Under the pieces are notes generated by a model that made no database searches, was not told where the DNA came from, and saw nothing but the letters and a program-made list of their open reading frames with translations. Of a DNA stretch of 37,073 nt, positions 16,877-24,589 are shown piece after piece (within the stretch, counting starts at the first letter, position 1; each line of letters begins with the position of its first letter). The DNA is from Verrucomicrobia bacterium Tous-C9LFEB (GTDB lineage: Bacteria > Acidobacteriota > Terriglobia > Terriglobales > Acidobacteriaceae): assembly GCA_903970445.1 (NCBI GenBank), contig CAJCIP010000106.1, positions 1 through 37,073 of the forward strand, in the 5' to 3' direction. The translations under genes and the position numbers were made by a program.

Positions 16877-18352
16877 CTATTGCGGCGCAGGCCAAACAAC
16901 AGAAGCCGGACTTGGCGCACTGATCGTCACCGCGTCGGGAGTCGCCGCTACTTTCAGCAGCGGATTGCTGCTGTCCGCCTGCGTGAACTCGCCATGCGTG
17001 CCATCGAAAGCGTCCATCGAAACGCGCCACGTGCCCGCCGCTGCATTGAACGTCTTCGTCTCACCCCACTTCAGAGGAACATCATCGCCAACATTGTTCG
17101 GCACTTCTTTGCCGCACGTTTCCATGAAGCTGATGCTGAAGGTCACCTTCGAAGTTCCCGTGCCTTTGCGCTGCGTCGACACACTATAGCTGACGCCGTC
17201 ACCGCCATCGCCCAGAAACTGCTTGGTGTACGCGCCGGTGGAACTGCTGACGTCGAAGGTAGAGCTGCCGGGAACAATCGCGCAGTTTTCGCCGTGCGGT
17301 TCAGTCCACACGTGATTGATGTCGTCGCCCTTGCCGCAGGACCGGCCTGAGCATTGATAGAACTGCTGTCCCGTGTGCCGCTGCGGTTCGCCCATGGCCA
17401 GGCGCGTGCTCTTGCTCATGAACTTCACCGTGCCCGGGCCGGACGGCAAGCCGAACAGCAGCAAATGAAATTCATCGTCTCTCGTAGAGTGCTTTCGGCC
17501 CATCATGGAGGATGTTTGCCAGGGCACCTTGAGTGTTCCGGGCACTGCAAGCAGGGCACTACCCGCCGTTCCCGGCGCAAGGATGTCCGTGATAGGCACC
17601 GCAAATTCAGCGCTCGCCATCGTGCTGGCAACGGCTTTGTAGGTGTGCCCGTTGACGGTGAGAACCGGGAAGAACTCCGGCTTCGTGGAGAAGTCGAACG
17701 TTCCTGTGAAATTCATCTTCACAAGATACGGATCGGACGAGGGTACCAGGAAGCGCGGTGTGAACTTGCTCAGCTTCGGTTCCTTCTCTCGATAGGGCAA
17801 AGAATTCGAAACCTGCTCTGCTCCGGTGGACGCAACCTGTACCGACTCCGGCGTCATCGTCTTCAATTGCTTGATGGCCGCCTGCAGTTGGTCCAGTGTT
17901 GTCTTTAGCGCATTGCTGCCCTTTGCCACGGGCTTCTTCAGGTCTTCGTCATAGACGTTCTGCGTGCTGCTGATTGCCAGCGCGAGATCGCGTCCAGCTT
18001 CCATCGCCGCAGGCTTGCGGTTTGCAGCGGCAGTGTTCACCGCAGCGGTCACGTCCTGCATCAACTTCGTCAGCACCTCACCCGTCGTTCCTGTAAACGA
18101 CGTAGGCTGCGACTTCATCGCTTCTTTGGCTTTCTTCGCGGCTGCGGCGTCCTGCTTCACAGCGTCTACCTGGTCGGCCCCTGGCACGGACGGTGCGCTA
18201 GGCGACGTCGGCACCGTGGGCACGCTTGGGACCGAAGGCGTTGAAGGCATGCTCGGCATTTGCGCTCGCGCGGCAACCGCGAGTGACGCGAAGAGAAGCA
18301 ATGCGACAGGGCGAAAAGCAATGGAGCGGACACAGCACCGAAAGAAGCGCAC
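16877..18352 (-). CDS. Exported proline-rich hypothetical protein
   Basis: About 491 residues. The GTG at 18352 has GAGGAA upstream and gives a good signal peptide (MRFFRCCVRSIAFRPVALLLF... ending AARAQ). The mature protein begins with a low-complexity run of P-S-x-P repeats (about residues 32-58), then an Ala/Lys-rich helical part (about 60-170), then a large beta-rich region with several Cys (ECSGRSCG-like spacing in FYQCSGRSCGKGDD). I do not recognise the family; it has no catalytic motif I can name. The frame is open upstream to 18448, but that adds no signal-like sequence. It may be a periplasmic or outer-surface structural protein. Confidence 0.7.
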   Translation of the reverse strand: MRFFRCCVRSIAFRPVALLLFASLAVAARAQMPSMPSTPSVPSVPTVPTSPSAPSVPGADQVDAVKQDAAAAKKAKEAMKSQPTSFTGTTGEVLTKLMQDVTAAVNTAAANRKPAAMEAGRDLALAISSTQNVYDEDLKKPVAKGSNALKTTLDQLQAAIKQLKTMTPESVQVASTGAEQVSNSLPYREKEPKLSKFTPRFLVPSSDPYLVKMNFTGTFDFSTKPEFFPVLTVNGHTYKAVASTMASAEFAVPITDILAPGTAGSALLAVPGTLKVPWQTSSMMGRKHSTRDDEFHLLLFGLPSGPGTVKFMSKSTRLAMGEPQRHTGQQFYQCSGRSCGKGDDINHVWTEPHGENCAIVPGSSTFDVSSSTGAYTKQFLGDGGDGVSYSVSTQRKGTGTSKVTFSISFMETCGKEVPNNVGDDVPLKWGETKTFNAAAGTWRVSMDAFDGTHGEFTQADSSNPLLKVAATPDAVTISAPSPASVVWPAPQ

Positions 18353-18719
18353 GGCGGAGTTTCCTCGCAAATTGATCTCGGCGCAAAGCCGGAACGGGAG
18401 ACCTCCACTATAGCGCCTTGCCGACCATTCGCTGTGGCTACACGCCAAATGCCGCAGTCACGACCGTCAGGTCGTCATTCTGCCCGAAGACGCGGGTAGC
18501 AACCGTGATCGGTTGACCATCGCTTGCACTTGGTAAAGCCCGGAGCTGCGGCCTGCACCGGGTCGGCAGCGGCTAGGTTCTTATCTGACCGCGGGTTCCC
18601 AAGCCTCTTCCATTGGCAAACACTTCGTAACTCGGCGCAATTTGGGGAAGCTATTTGCGGGAAGAATGTGTTGTGCGGGTGCATGGACTCGGCTCGGCTG
18701 CTACAAAGGAGGGACGCCC
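18353..18719. other. 367-base divergent intergenic region
   Basis: This gap separates the exported proline-rich protein gene (minus) from ggt (plus). It holds the ribosome-binding sites of both, and a short stretch on the minus strand (18438-18520) that looks like the broken end of a phosphatase gene. I saw no convincing promoter consensus, terminator or RNA gene in it. Confidence 0.6.
18438..18520 (-). pseudogene. Possible remnant of a SpoIIE/PP2C-type phosphatase C-terminus
   Basis: On the minus strand, the frame ending at the TAG at 18438-18440 reads ...ATRVFGQNDDLTVVTAAFGV. The FGQxDDxTVV pattern is the last conserved motif of SpoIIE-like serine phosphatases, where the Asp pair binds metal. 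The upstream part of the frame does not look like the rest of that domain, and no start is present, so only a fragment of about 27 residues remains. It could also be a chance match. Confidence 0.4.
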
Positions 18720-20522
18720 ATGAACACCGCCCATCGCGCTTCACTCCTGCTCATCGCGCTTGCCGCGCCACTGGCTGCACACACTGCCGCCGCGCAAACC
18801 TCTGCGCCTTCCGCTCCAATGGGTCCGGTTCATACGCAGCACGCGATGGTTGTCAGCATCCATCACGATGCAACGGACGCCGGCGTGGAAGTCCTCCGCG
18901 AAGGCGGCAACGCCGTCGACGCAGCCGTGGCTGTCGGCTTCGCCCTGGCGGTGGTTCATCCTATTGCCGGCAACATCGGCGGCGGCGGATTCATGTTGAT
19001 CCGTCCTTCGTCGCGCAAGCTGGCGCACGGCGAGCCGCACTTCCTCGACTACCGCGAAAAGGCGCCTGCCGCCGCAAGCGCGAACATGTATCTCGATGCC
19101 CAGGGGAACGTGGTCCCGAAGATGTCCACGGTTGGCGCAAAGGCCTGCGGCGTTCCCGGCACAGTCGCCGGTTTGGCATACGCGGAGAAACACTACGGTC
19201 GCCTCGGCCTTGCCAAGGTGATGGAACCGGCAATTCGTCTCGCGAGCGAGGGTTTTATTCTCAGCGAAGAAGAAGCACGCACCATGCATTCTTCGCTGCT
19301 CACCCAATTTACCGACTCCAGGCGCATCTTCCAGCGCGACGGAAGCTTCTACGCCGCAGGCGACCGCTTCCAGCAGCGCGAACTCGCACGCACGCTGCTG
19401 CGCATTGCGAAGGATCCCGAAGATTTTTACAAGGGGAAAATGGCTGGGGAGATCGCAGCCTATGAGCGAAAGGTCGGCGGCCTCATCACCGGAGCCGACC
19501 TCGCCGGCTACCAGGTAAGGGAACGTACGCCGCTCACCGGCACGTATCACGGTCTCGAGGTACTGACATCGCCTCCGCCAAGCTCCGGCGGCATTGTCCT
19601 GCTGGAGACATTGAATATCCTCAGTGGCTACGACCTGCCAAAGCTCGGGAGCGATCGCTCGCCCGCGCAAGTGCATTACATCGCTGAAGCCTTTCGCCGC
19701 GCCTACATGGATCGCGGCGATTTCCTCGGCGACCCCGACTTCAACACCATGCCGCTCAAGCAAATGGCCGACCCCGTCTACGCGGCCGCATGGCGCAAGA
19801 CCATCGATCCGACCAAGCCTACGCCATCGGCAACGCTTGCTCGTCCTGCAGGTTTCATGCCCGAGCCACCGAAGCAAACCGCCGCTCCGCACGAGTCACC
19901 ACAGACCACGCACTTCTCCGTTGTCGACGAAGACGGCAACGCGGTCGCCAGCACCTACACCCTGAACTTCGGTTTCGGCAACGGCATGACCGTCGAAGGT
20001 CTCGGCTTTCTGCTTAATGACGAGATGGATGACTTCACTTCGAAGATGGGCGTGCCCAACGGCTTCGGCCTTATCCAGGGGCCGGCGAACGCCATCGCCC
20101 CCGGCAAGCGCCCCTTGAGCTCCATGACGCCGACGATCGTCAGCGAGCTGCCATCCGGCAACAAGTCCGGCAAGCTGCGTCTCGTCCTCGGCACGCCCGG
20201 CGGCTCGACCATCATCACCACCGTCGCCAACGATCTCATCAGCGTCGTCGACAACGGCCTCGACATCCAGGCTGCTGCCGACGCGCCCCGCTTCCACCAC
20301 CAGTACCTCCCCGATGTCCTGCAGTTCGAGAAAGCCTTCCCGCTGGACACCGTGAACGCCATGAAAGCCGCAGGCTACACAACAAAACGCGAAGCCGAGT
20401 TCGACGAAAAATCCGCAGGCGTATGGGGTGACAGCGAGTTGATTGCTGTGGACCCGAAAACCGGCGAGCTCACCGGCGGCCAGGACAAGCGCCACCACTT
20501 CGGCAAAGCAGCTGGGTATTAG
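18720..20522 (+). CDS. ggt: Gamma-glutamyltransferase (glutathione hydrolase)
   Basis: A 600-residue secreted enzyme. The ATG at 18720 follows AAAGGAGGG, which decides the start; a signal peptide covers about residues 1-26 (ending TAAAQ). The enzyme cleaves itself before a catalytic Thr to give large and small subunits, then transfers or hydrolyses the gamma-glutamyl group of glutathione in the periplasm. The cleavage site is clear: TTHFSVVDEDGNAVAS with Thr396, followed by YTLNFGFGNGM. The large subunit has GGNAVDAAVAVGFALAVVHP and the GNIGGGGFM motif; the small subunit ends with the GTPGGSTIITTV loop. Length fits the family. It stands alone on its strand; a palindromic repeat lies just downstream. 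Confidence 0.95.
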   Translation: MNTAHRASLLLIALAAPLAAHTAAAQTSAPSAPMGPVHTQHAMVVSIHHDATDAGVEVLREGGNAVDAAVAVGFALAVVHPIAGNIGGGGFMLIRPSSRKLAHGEPHFLDYREKAPAAASANMYLDAQGNVVPKMSTVGAKACGVPGTVAGLAYAEKHYGRLGLAKVMEPAIRLASEGFILSEEEARTMHSSLLTQFTDSRRIFQRDGSFYAAGDRFQQRELARTLLRIAKDPEDFYKGKMAGEIAAYERKVGGLITGADLAGYQVRERTPLTGTYHGLEVLTSPPPSSGGIVLLETLNILSGYDLPKLGSDRSPAQVHYIAEAFRRAYMDRGDFLGDPDFNTMPLKQMADPVYAAAWRKTIDPTKPTPSATLARPAGFMPEPPKQTAAPHESPQTTHFSVVDEDGNAVASTYTLNFGFGNGMTVEGLGFLLNDEMDDFTSKMGVPNGFGLIQGPANAIAPGKRPLSSMTPTIVSELPSGNKSGKLRLVLGTPGGSTIITTVANDLISVVDNGLDIQAAADAPRFHHQYLPDVLQFEKAFPLDTVNAMKAAGYTTKREAEFDEKSAGVWGDSELIAVDPKTGELTGGQDKRHHFGKAAGY

Positions 20523-20571
20523 CGAGTCGGTATCTTCTCGCGCTCTTCTGCTTCGGCTTTGTGAGGCTTGT

Positions 20572-20630
20572 CATCTCGACCGAAGGCGGAGCCGACGCAG
20601 GACACGAAACCATCTGCTTCCGTCGAGATG
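20572..20630. repeat. Inverted repeat, dispersed TCATCTCGACCGAAG type
   Basis: A 14-bp stem with one mismatch (CATCTCGACCGAAG at 20572-20585, CTTCCGTCGAGATG at 20617-20630) lies between ggt and the convergent small gene. Its left arm matches the repeat near 24.44 kb. It could act as a hairpin between the convergent transcripts. Confidence 0.55.
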
Positions 20631-20659
20631 CCGGGCTCTCCATTTAGAACCAGCTGCCA

Positions 20660-20932
20660 CTACCCGTGATGCCGCTCTTCGGGCTCCGCGTAGTTCTCCG
20701 CGATCTCTTTGCCGGTGATATCGATCGTCGAGCTTTCGCGCACGTGCTCGGCGATTTGATCGTTGCTCCAGCCCTTCTCGCGCAGCGCCTGCACTTCATC
20801 GCTGATCATGCCGACGAAGGCTTCCACCGGAAAGTGCTCGGCACCGAGACCCGCAGCATGCCGCAATGCCTGTTGCGCCTTGAGCGCTTCGCCGAGCAGA
20901 AACGTCTTGCCACGATTGCCTGATTCGCTCAT
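20660..20932 (-). CDS. Small conserved hypothetical protein
   Basis: A 90-residue acidic, mostly helical protein (MSESGNRGKTFLLGEAL...). The ATG at 20932 gives this compact form; the frame is open to 20983. The C-terminal half, SDEVQALREKGWSNDQIAEHVRESS followed by IDITGKEIAENYA, resembles a helix-turn-helix-like segment in small proteins of unknown function. There are no membrane segments or cysteines. It stands alone, convergent with ggt, and divergent from the TIM-barrel gene at 21045. Confidence 0.6.
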   Translation of the reverse strand: MSESGNRGKTFLLGEALKAQQALRHAAGLGAEHFPVEAFVGMISDEVQALREKGWSNDQIAEHVRESSTIDITGKEIAENYAEPEERHHG

Positions 20933-21044
20933 AGTCCGCCTCTTGCGACCGCCAGTGTAATGTACCTGCGCAAACCGCGGCAATCCTCTTTGTGCAAATG
21001 TTCTTCACATACAAACGCGTCCGCTGAGCTACCGTAGTTAAGCC

Positions 21045-21971
21045 ATGCAGCCAGCCATCTCCACGCACCTCTTTCTGCAGCAGCGCCTCACGCCAGGCAT
21101 GCTCGAAACGCTCTCAGGCGCAGGTGCGCAGTGCATTGAGGTCTTCGCGTCGCGGCATCATTTCGACTATGCCAATCGCTCCGCCGTAAACGAGATCGCC
21201 ACCTGGTTCCGCTCGAACGACGTGCTCGCGACCATGCATATGCCGCTGTTCAACGTGGAGGAAGAGTCGCAATGGAGCCGACACACCGCGCCCACGATCA
21301 ATCTGATCGACAGCAACAAATCAACGCGCATCGAGGCAATGGATGAGGTGAAGCGCGCACTCGAAGCCGCAGAACAAATCCCATTTCGCTCCTGCGTTCT
21401 GCACCTCGGTCAGAAGGACGACAAGTGGTGCACCCGCACCCTCGATGACTCGCTCACCGCCATCGAGCACCTGAAGGCTTTCGCCGGTCCGCTGGGCATC
21501 CAGTTGCTGCTGGAAAATCTCTCCAACGACTTCGCCACGCCCGCGCACCTTGTCGAGATCGTGCAAGTGGGCCACTTTAACGGCGTCGGCTTCTGCCTCG
21601 ACACCGGCCACGCGCATCTCGCGGAGCTCTCACCGGAATGGATGACGTCTTATCGCTCACGCCTGCAGGAGAAGTTCGGCGAAAATGTGCAGCTCAATGA
21701 CGGCATCGTGGAAGCCTTCGAAGTTTTCGGCGCGAAGCTCGTCGAGCTGCACCTGCATGACAACGGCGGCGCTCGCGACGAACACTGCTGGCCCGGCGAA
21801 GCACCGTCGAACGGCGTGGACTGGGGCCTCGTGCGTGCATGCCTCGCGCATGTGGCGCAGCCCGTTCGCGGCATTCTCGAAATCGCCCACGGCTACCACG
21901 AAACCGCGCAGCAGGTCGCCGAGAAAGCGTCGGCTGCCTGGCAACTGCTAGGCGCACCTTCTGATCAGTAG
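21045..21971 (+). CDS. Sugar phosphate isomerase/epimerase (AP endonuclease 2-like TIM barrel)
   Basis: A 308-residue TIM barrel of the xylose-isomerase-like/AP_endonuc_2 group. Visible parts: QCIEVFASRHHF (first strand), HMPLFN, CVLHLGQKDD, LLLENLSND (Glu metal ligand), GVGFCLDTGHAHLAE (Asp and His ligands), VELHLHDNGGARDEH (His, Asp), and RGILEIAHGYHET (last Glu). These residues match the divalent-metal centre of the family. Members isomerise or epimerise sugars or cleave related substrates; the substrate here is unknown. Its TAG stop is the first three bases of a repeat (see the feature at 21969). A second, unlike member of the superfamily follows at 22096. Confidence 0.82.
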   Translation: MQPAISTHLFLQQRLTPGMLETLSGAGAQCIEVFASRHHFDYANRSAVNEIATWFRSNDVLATMHMPLFNVEEESQWSRHTAPTINLIDSNKSTRIEAMDEVKRALEAAEQIPFRSCVLHLGQKDDKWCTRTLDDSLTAIEHLKAFAGPLGIQLLLENLSNDFATPAHLVEIVQVGHFNGVGFCLDTGHAHLAELSPEWMTSYRSRLQEKFGENVQLNDGIVEAFEVFGAKLVELHLHDNGGARDEHCWPGEAPSNGVDWGLVRACLAHVAQPVRGILEIAHGYHETAQQVAEKASAAWQLLGAPSDQ

Positions 21972-22040
21972 GCGCGAGCCTGCGGGAACCCAAGGGATAG
22001 GCGCGAGCCTACGGAAATGCGAGGAGTAGGCGCGAGCTTC
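21969..22040. repeat. Three direct repeats at 29-base spacing
   Basis: The core TAGGCGCGAGC recurs at 21969, 21998 and 22027, exactly 29 bases apart. The first copy supplies the TAG stop of the gene at 21045. The third runs into GAGCTTCAGCTC, a small palindrome. Confidence 0.7.
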
Positions 22041-22095
22041 AGCTCCCGCAACGAACCGCACCAAACTCAGAGGCTTCAGCCTCGGGCTCGCACTG

Positions 22096-22998
22096 ATGGT
22101 CTCAACGAAAGCCATACGCGATATCCTCATACCTGCAATGGACTTTCCCTCCACCGGCTCAGCACCCGTCTTCGGCATCATGCAAGGCCGTCTCTCACCA
22201 CCGGAAGACGGCCGTTTTCAATCGTTTCCACGCGAAAGCTGGCGCGAAGAATTCCCGCGCGCAAAACAAGCCGGACTCCGCTACCTCGAGTGGATTCATG
22301 ATGAGTACGGACGCACGGCAAACCCCATCTTCTCGGCGGATCGTCTCGGTGAGTTCGACGCGCTCAAACAGCAGTACAGCATCGCTACACCAGCACTTTG
22401 CGGCGACTGGTTCATGGATTTCCCGCTCATCCGCTGTACCACCGAAGAACTCGCCGCACGTGAACATCACCTGCACGAGCTGATCCCGATCGCAAAACGC
22501 ATCGGCGCGCACCACATGGTGCTTCCCTTCGTCGATCAGTCCAGCATCAAGACAGAAGAAGAAAAGTCGCAGGTCGTGGATGTACTTCGCCGTGCGCTTT
22601 CGATGGCAGAACGCGAAGGCATAGAGCTCCACCTTGAAGCCGACTTCAATCCGCAGGATTTCGCCACATTTCTGTCACGTATCGAACACCCTTTGTTGAA
22701 GGTGAACTGGGACTCCGGCAACTCTTCCGGCCTCGGCTATGTCGCTACCGATGAGTTCGCGGCCTACGGCCACCGCATCGGCTCCGTGCACATCAAGGAC
22801 CGCTACAAAAAGCCCGAAGGTGGCGTCGAAACCCGCCCACTCGGAACCGGCTCCGCCGACTTCGACGATGTCTTCCGCGCCATTCGCTCCATTGACTACA
22901 AAGGCGGCTACACGCTGCAGGTCGCACGCGGAGATCCCGGCGACGAAGTCAAATTCATCAAGACACAGCTCGAGTTCTTGAGAAGGCACGTTTCGTAA
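22096..22998 (+). CDS. Sugar phosphate isomerase/epimerase (UlaE-like TIM barrel)
   Basis: A 300-residue TIM barrel. The start region has FGIMQGRLSPPEDGRFQSFP, then AGLRYLEWIHDEYGRTANPI, a pattern I know from L-ribulose-5-phosphate 3-epimerase-like proteins in sugar and polysaccharide gene clusters. Metal-ligand regions are ELHLEADFN, KVNWDSGNSSG, SVHIKDRYKK and YTLQVARGDPG. No clear ribosome-binding site lies before the ATG at 22096; the ATG at 22138 is an alternative. Its TAA stop lies inside the palindrome ahead of the toxin-antitoxin genes, so they could be read through from this gene. The exact substrate is unknown. Confidence 0.82.
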   Translation: MVSTKAIRDILIPAMDFPSTGSAPVFGIMQGRLSPPEDGRFQSFPRESWREEFPRAKQAGLRYLEWIHDEYGRTANPIFSADRLGEFDALKQQYSIATPALCGDWFMDFPLIRCTTEELAAREHHLHELIPIAKRIGAHHMVLPFVDQSSIKTEEEKSQVVDVLRRALSMAEREGIELHLEADFNPQDFATFLSRIEHPLLKVNWDSGNSSGLGYVATDEFAAYGHRIGSVHIKDRYKKPEGGVETRPLGTGSADFDDVFRAIRSIDYKGGYTLQVARGDPGDEVKFIKTQLEFLRRHVS

Positions 22999-23008
22999 AC
23001 TGTTTACG
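22994..23008. promoter_or_regulatory. Perfect 15-base palindrome, likely operator of the toxin-antitoxin operon
   Basis: Arms CGTAAAC and GTTTACG are exact reverse complements around a single T. The site covers the TAA stop of the preceding gene and touches the GGAGG ribosome-binding site of the antitoxin gene. DinJ/RelB antitoxins bind such palindromes to repress their own operon, so an operator role is a reasonable inference. Confidence 0.6.
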
Positions 23009-23016
23009 GAGGCACC

Positions 23017-23280
23017 ATGGCTACGAACACCGTTTCACTGTCCGGAATCGACGAGCATCTTCAGACCGAGGCCGAAAGTATCTTCGCAAAGGAAGGCCGC
23101 ACCGCGGCAGAAGTCTACCGAAACCTGCTTCTTCGAACGGTCGAGGGCCAGCACATTCCCATTGATCTGTTCGCCCCCAACGTGGAAACGCTGGAAGCTA
23201 TGGAAGAACTGAGAAATGGCGGCGGTGAAAAGTTCGAGACCGTGGAAGCGTTGATGGCCAGTCTGCATGCGGACGATTAG
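23017..23280 (+). CDS. Type II antitoxin, RelB/DinJ family
   Basis: An 87-residue acidic protein. The N-terminal part, NTVSLSGIDEHLQTEAESIF, then EGRTAAEVYRNLLLRTV, is a ribbon-helix-helix DNA-binding domain as in DinJ. The C-terminal tail (about 50-87), rich in Glu, would wrap the toxin. GGAGG lies 5 bases before the ATG. It neutralises the YafQ-like toxin encoded next, with which it overlaps by 14 bases, and probably represses its own operon at the palindrome upstream. The residue pattern differs from E. coli DinJ in the tail, as is usual. Confidence 0.85.
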   Translation: MATNTVSLSGIDEHLQTEAESIFAKEGRTAAEVYRNLLLRTVEGQHIPIDLFAPNVETLEAMEELRNGGGEKFETVEALMASLHADD

Positions 23281-23545
23281 GCAGTCCAAACGGTTCGCGA
23301 AAGATCTGAAACGAGAACTTCGTGGACGCTACCGGAAGGTGCTAAGTGACGATCTACCTGCAATCCTTTCCGCCCTCGCTGATGACGAGCCGCTTGCTCC
23401 TTTTCTTCGCGATCACGCGCTAACAGGAGACTGGCTTGGCTTTGGTGATTGCCACATCAAGCCTGATCTGGTCCTCATCTACCAGATAACGGAAGACGAA
23501 CTTCTCCTCGCGCGGCTGGGAAGCCACAGCCAACTCAATTTCTAG
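23267..23545 (+). CDS. yafQ: YafQ-family mRNA-cleaving toxin (RelE superfamily)
   Basis: A 92-residue basic protein, the same length as E. coli YafQ. The line-up is close: DHALTGDWLGFGDCHIKPDLVLIYQ and then RLGSHSQLNF. His50, His63, Asp67 and His87 fall at the positions known to be catalytic or important in E. coli YafQ, so the toxin looks active. YafQ cuts mRNA in the ribosome at in-frame lysine codons. The ATG lies inside the end of the antitoxin gene. The SDR gene begins 10 bases after its stop with its own AGGAAA, so the toxin-antitoxin pair sits inside a run of sugar genes. Confidence 0.9.
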   Translation: MRTIRQSKRFAKDLKRELRGRYRKVLSDDLPAILSALADDEPLAPFLRDHALTGDWLGFGDCHIKPDLVLIYQITEDELLLARLGSHSQLNF

Positions 23546-23555
23546 GAAATCCAGA

Positions 23556-24413
23556 ATGCCAAGCTCCGCTGCCGATCTCGCGCGTCAAACTCTCTTCTCG
23601 CTCGAAGGCAAGACCGCCGTCCTCACCGGAGCCAGCGGCTTCCTCGGCCGCACCTTCGCGCTTGCCCTACTCGCCAATGGAGCGCGCGTCATCGCGCTTG
23701 GCCGCAGCGAGCGGCTGCAGACCGAAGCGAAGAACTGGGCCAACGAGTTCGGCTCGGACAAGATTGCCGTCAAGCAGATCGATATGTACGACGTCCCCGC
23801 GCTCGATGCCTTATGCAAGGAAGTCGCCGCTAGCGAGAAGAGCATCGATGTCCTGATCAACAACGCGCACGAACTCGGCGCCGCCACTGGCTTCAACGTT
23901 CCCGAAGGCTCGCTGGAAAACAGCACCTTCGATCAGTGGCAGCGCAACCTGCAGGGCGGCGTCTACTGGGCCGTGCAAACGACGCAGACGCTCGGCCTAC
24001 GAATGAAAGAGCAGGGCCGCGGTTCCATCATCAACATCGCAACGATGTACGCCACCGTCGCTCCCCGCCCACAGCTTTACGAAGGCACCAGCTCGCTCAA
24101 CCCGCCCGGCTACTCCGCATCGAAAGCCGCCCTCGCCGCATTCACCCGTTACACCGCGAGCTTCTGGGGACGCGAAGGCGTGCGCGCCAACTGCATCTCC
24201 CCCGGGCCCTTCTCCAACACCGAAGACGTCGCCGGCCAGAATGCCGTCGCGGAAGATTCACCATTCGTACAGAAGCTGAAGAGCTACACCGTGCTCAACC
24301 GCATCGGCCGCCCCATCGAACTCTGCGGCGCGCTGCTCTTCCTCGCCTCCGACGCCAGCACCTACGTCACCGGGCAGAACATCATCGTCGATGGCGGCTG
24401 GACGGCTGTGTAA
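23556..24413 (+). CDS. Short-chain dehydrogenase/reductase (SDR)
   Basis: A 285-residue classical SDR. The NAD(P)-binding motif is TGASGFLG (residues 24-31), followed by NNAH and the active site YSASK (Tyr186, Lys190); the end has VTGQNIIVDGGW. The residue that aligns with the catalytic Ser is Thr163 (NIATMYA), which is uncommon. An insert of about 10 residues between Thr163 and Tyr186 is shared with the SDR at 28228. An AGGAAA site precedes the ATG, and the toxin stop is 10 bases upstream. It probably oxidises or reduces a sugar or a sugar-derived ketone in step with the isomerases nearby; the substrate is unknown. Confidence 0.88.
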   Translation: MPSSAADLARQTLFSLEGKTAVLTGASGFLGRTFALALLANGARVIALGRSERLQTEAKNWANEFGSDKIAVKQIDMYDVPALDALCKEVAASEKSIDVLINNAHELGAATGFNVPEGSLENSTFDQWQRNLQGGVYWAVQTTQTLGLRMKEQGRGSIINIATMYATVAPRPQLYEGTSSLNPPGYSASKAALAAFTRYTASFWGREGVRANCISPGPFSNTEDVAGQNAVAEDSPFVQKLKSYTVLNRIGRPIELCGALLFLASDASTYVTGQNIIVDGGWTAV

Positions 24414-24435
24414 CGTGAATATGCCCCTCCTCGCG

Positions 24436-24479
24436 TTGTCATCTCGACCGAAGCGTAGCGAAGTGGAGAGACCCCTGTA
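24436..24479. repeat. Dispersed repeat, TTGTCATCTCGACCGAAGCG type
   Basis: A copy of the TCATCTCGACCGAAGCGTAGCGAAGTGGAGAGACC type repeat lies between two SDR genes. Its first 15 bases match the arm of the inverted repeat at 20572 and the partial copy at 29098. Such elements are widespread between genes in Terriglobia; the function is unknown. Confidence 0.6.
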
Positions 24480-24589
24480 TCTTTAGCAGGACGTTGACAC
24501 GAGTGACTGGTCGCCCTTTCCTATGCTGTAAGCCTTCCGCAGGCGGCAGGTATCTATTCGCCCGCAACCGCCGGCACTAAACTCACACC

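Noticed and set aside
18741-19892. A 383-codon open frame on the minus strand opposite ggt
   Set aside because: It lies fully antisense to a clear gamma-glutamyltransferase gene and its translation is compositionally odd with no known domain. Long antisense frames are common in GC-rich DNA.
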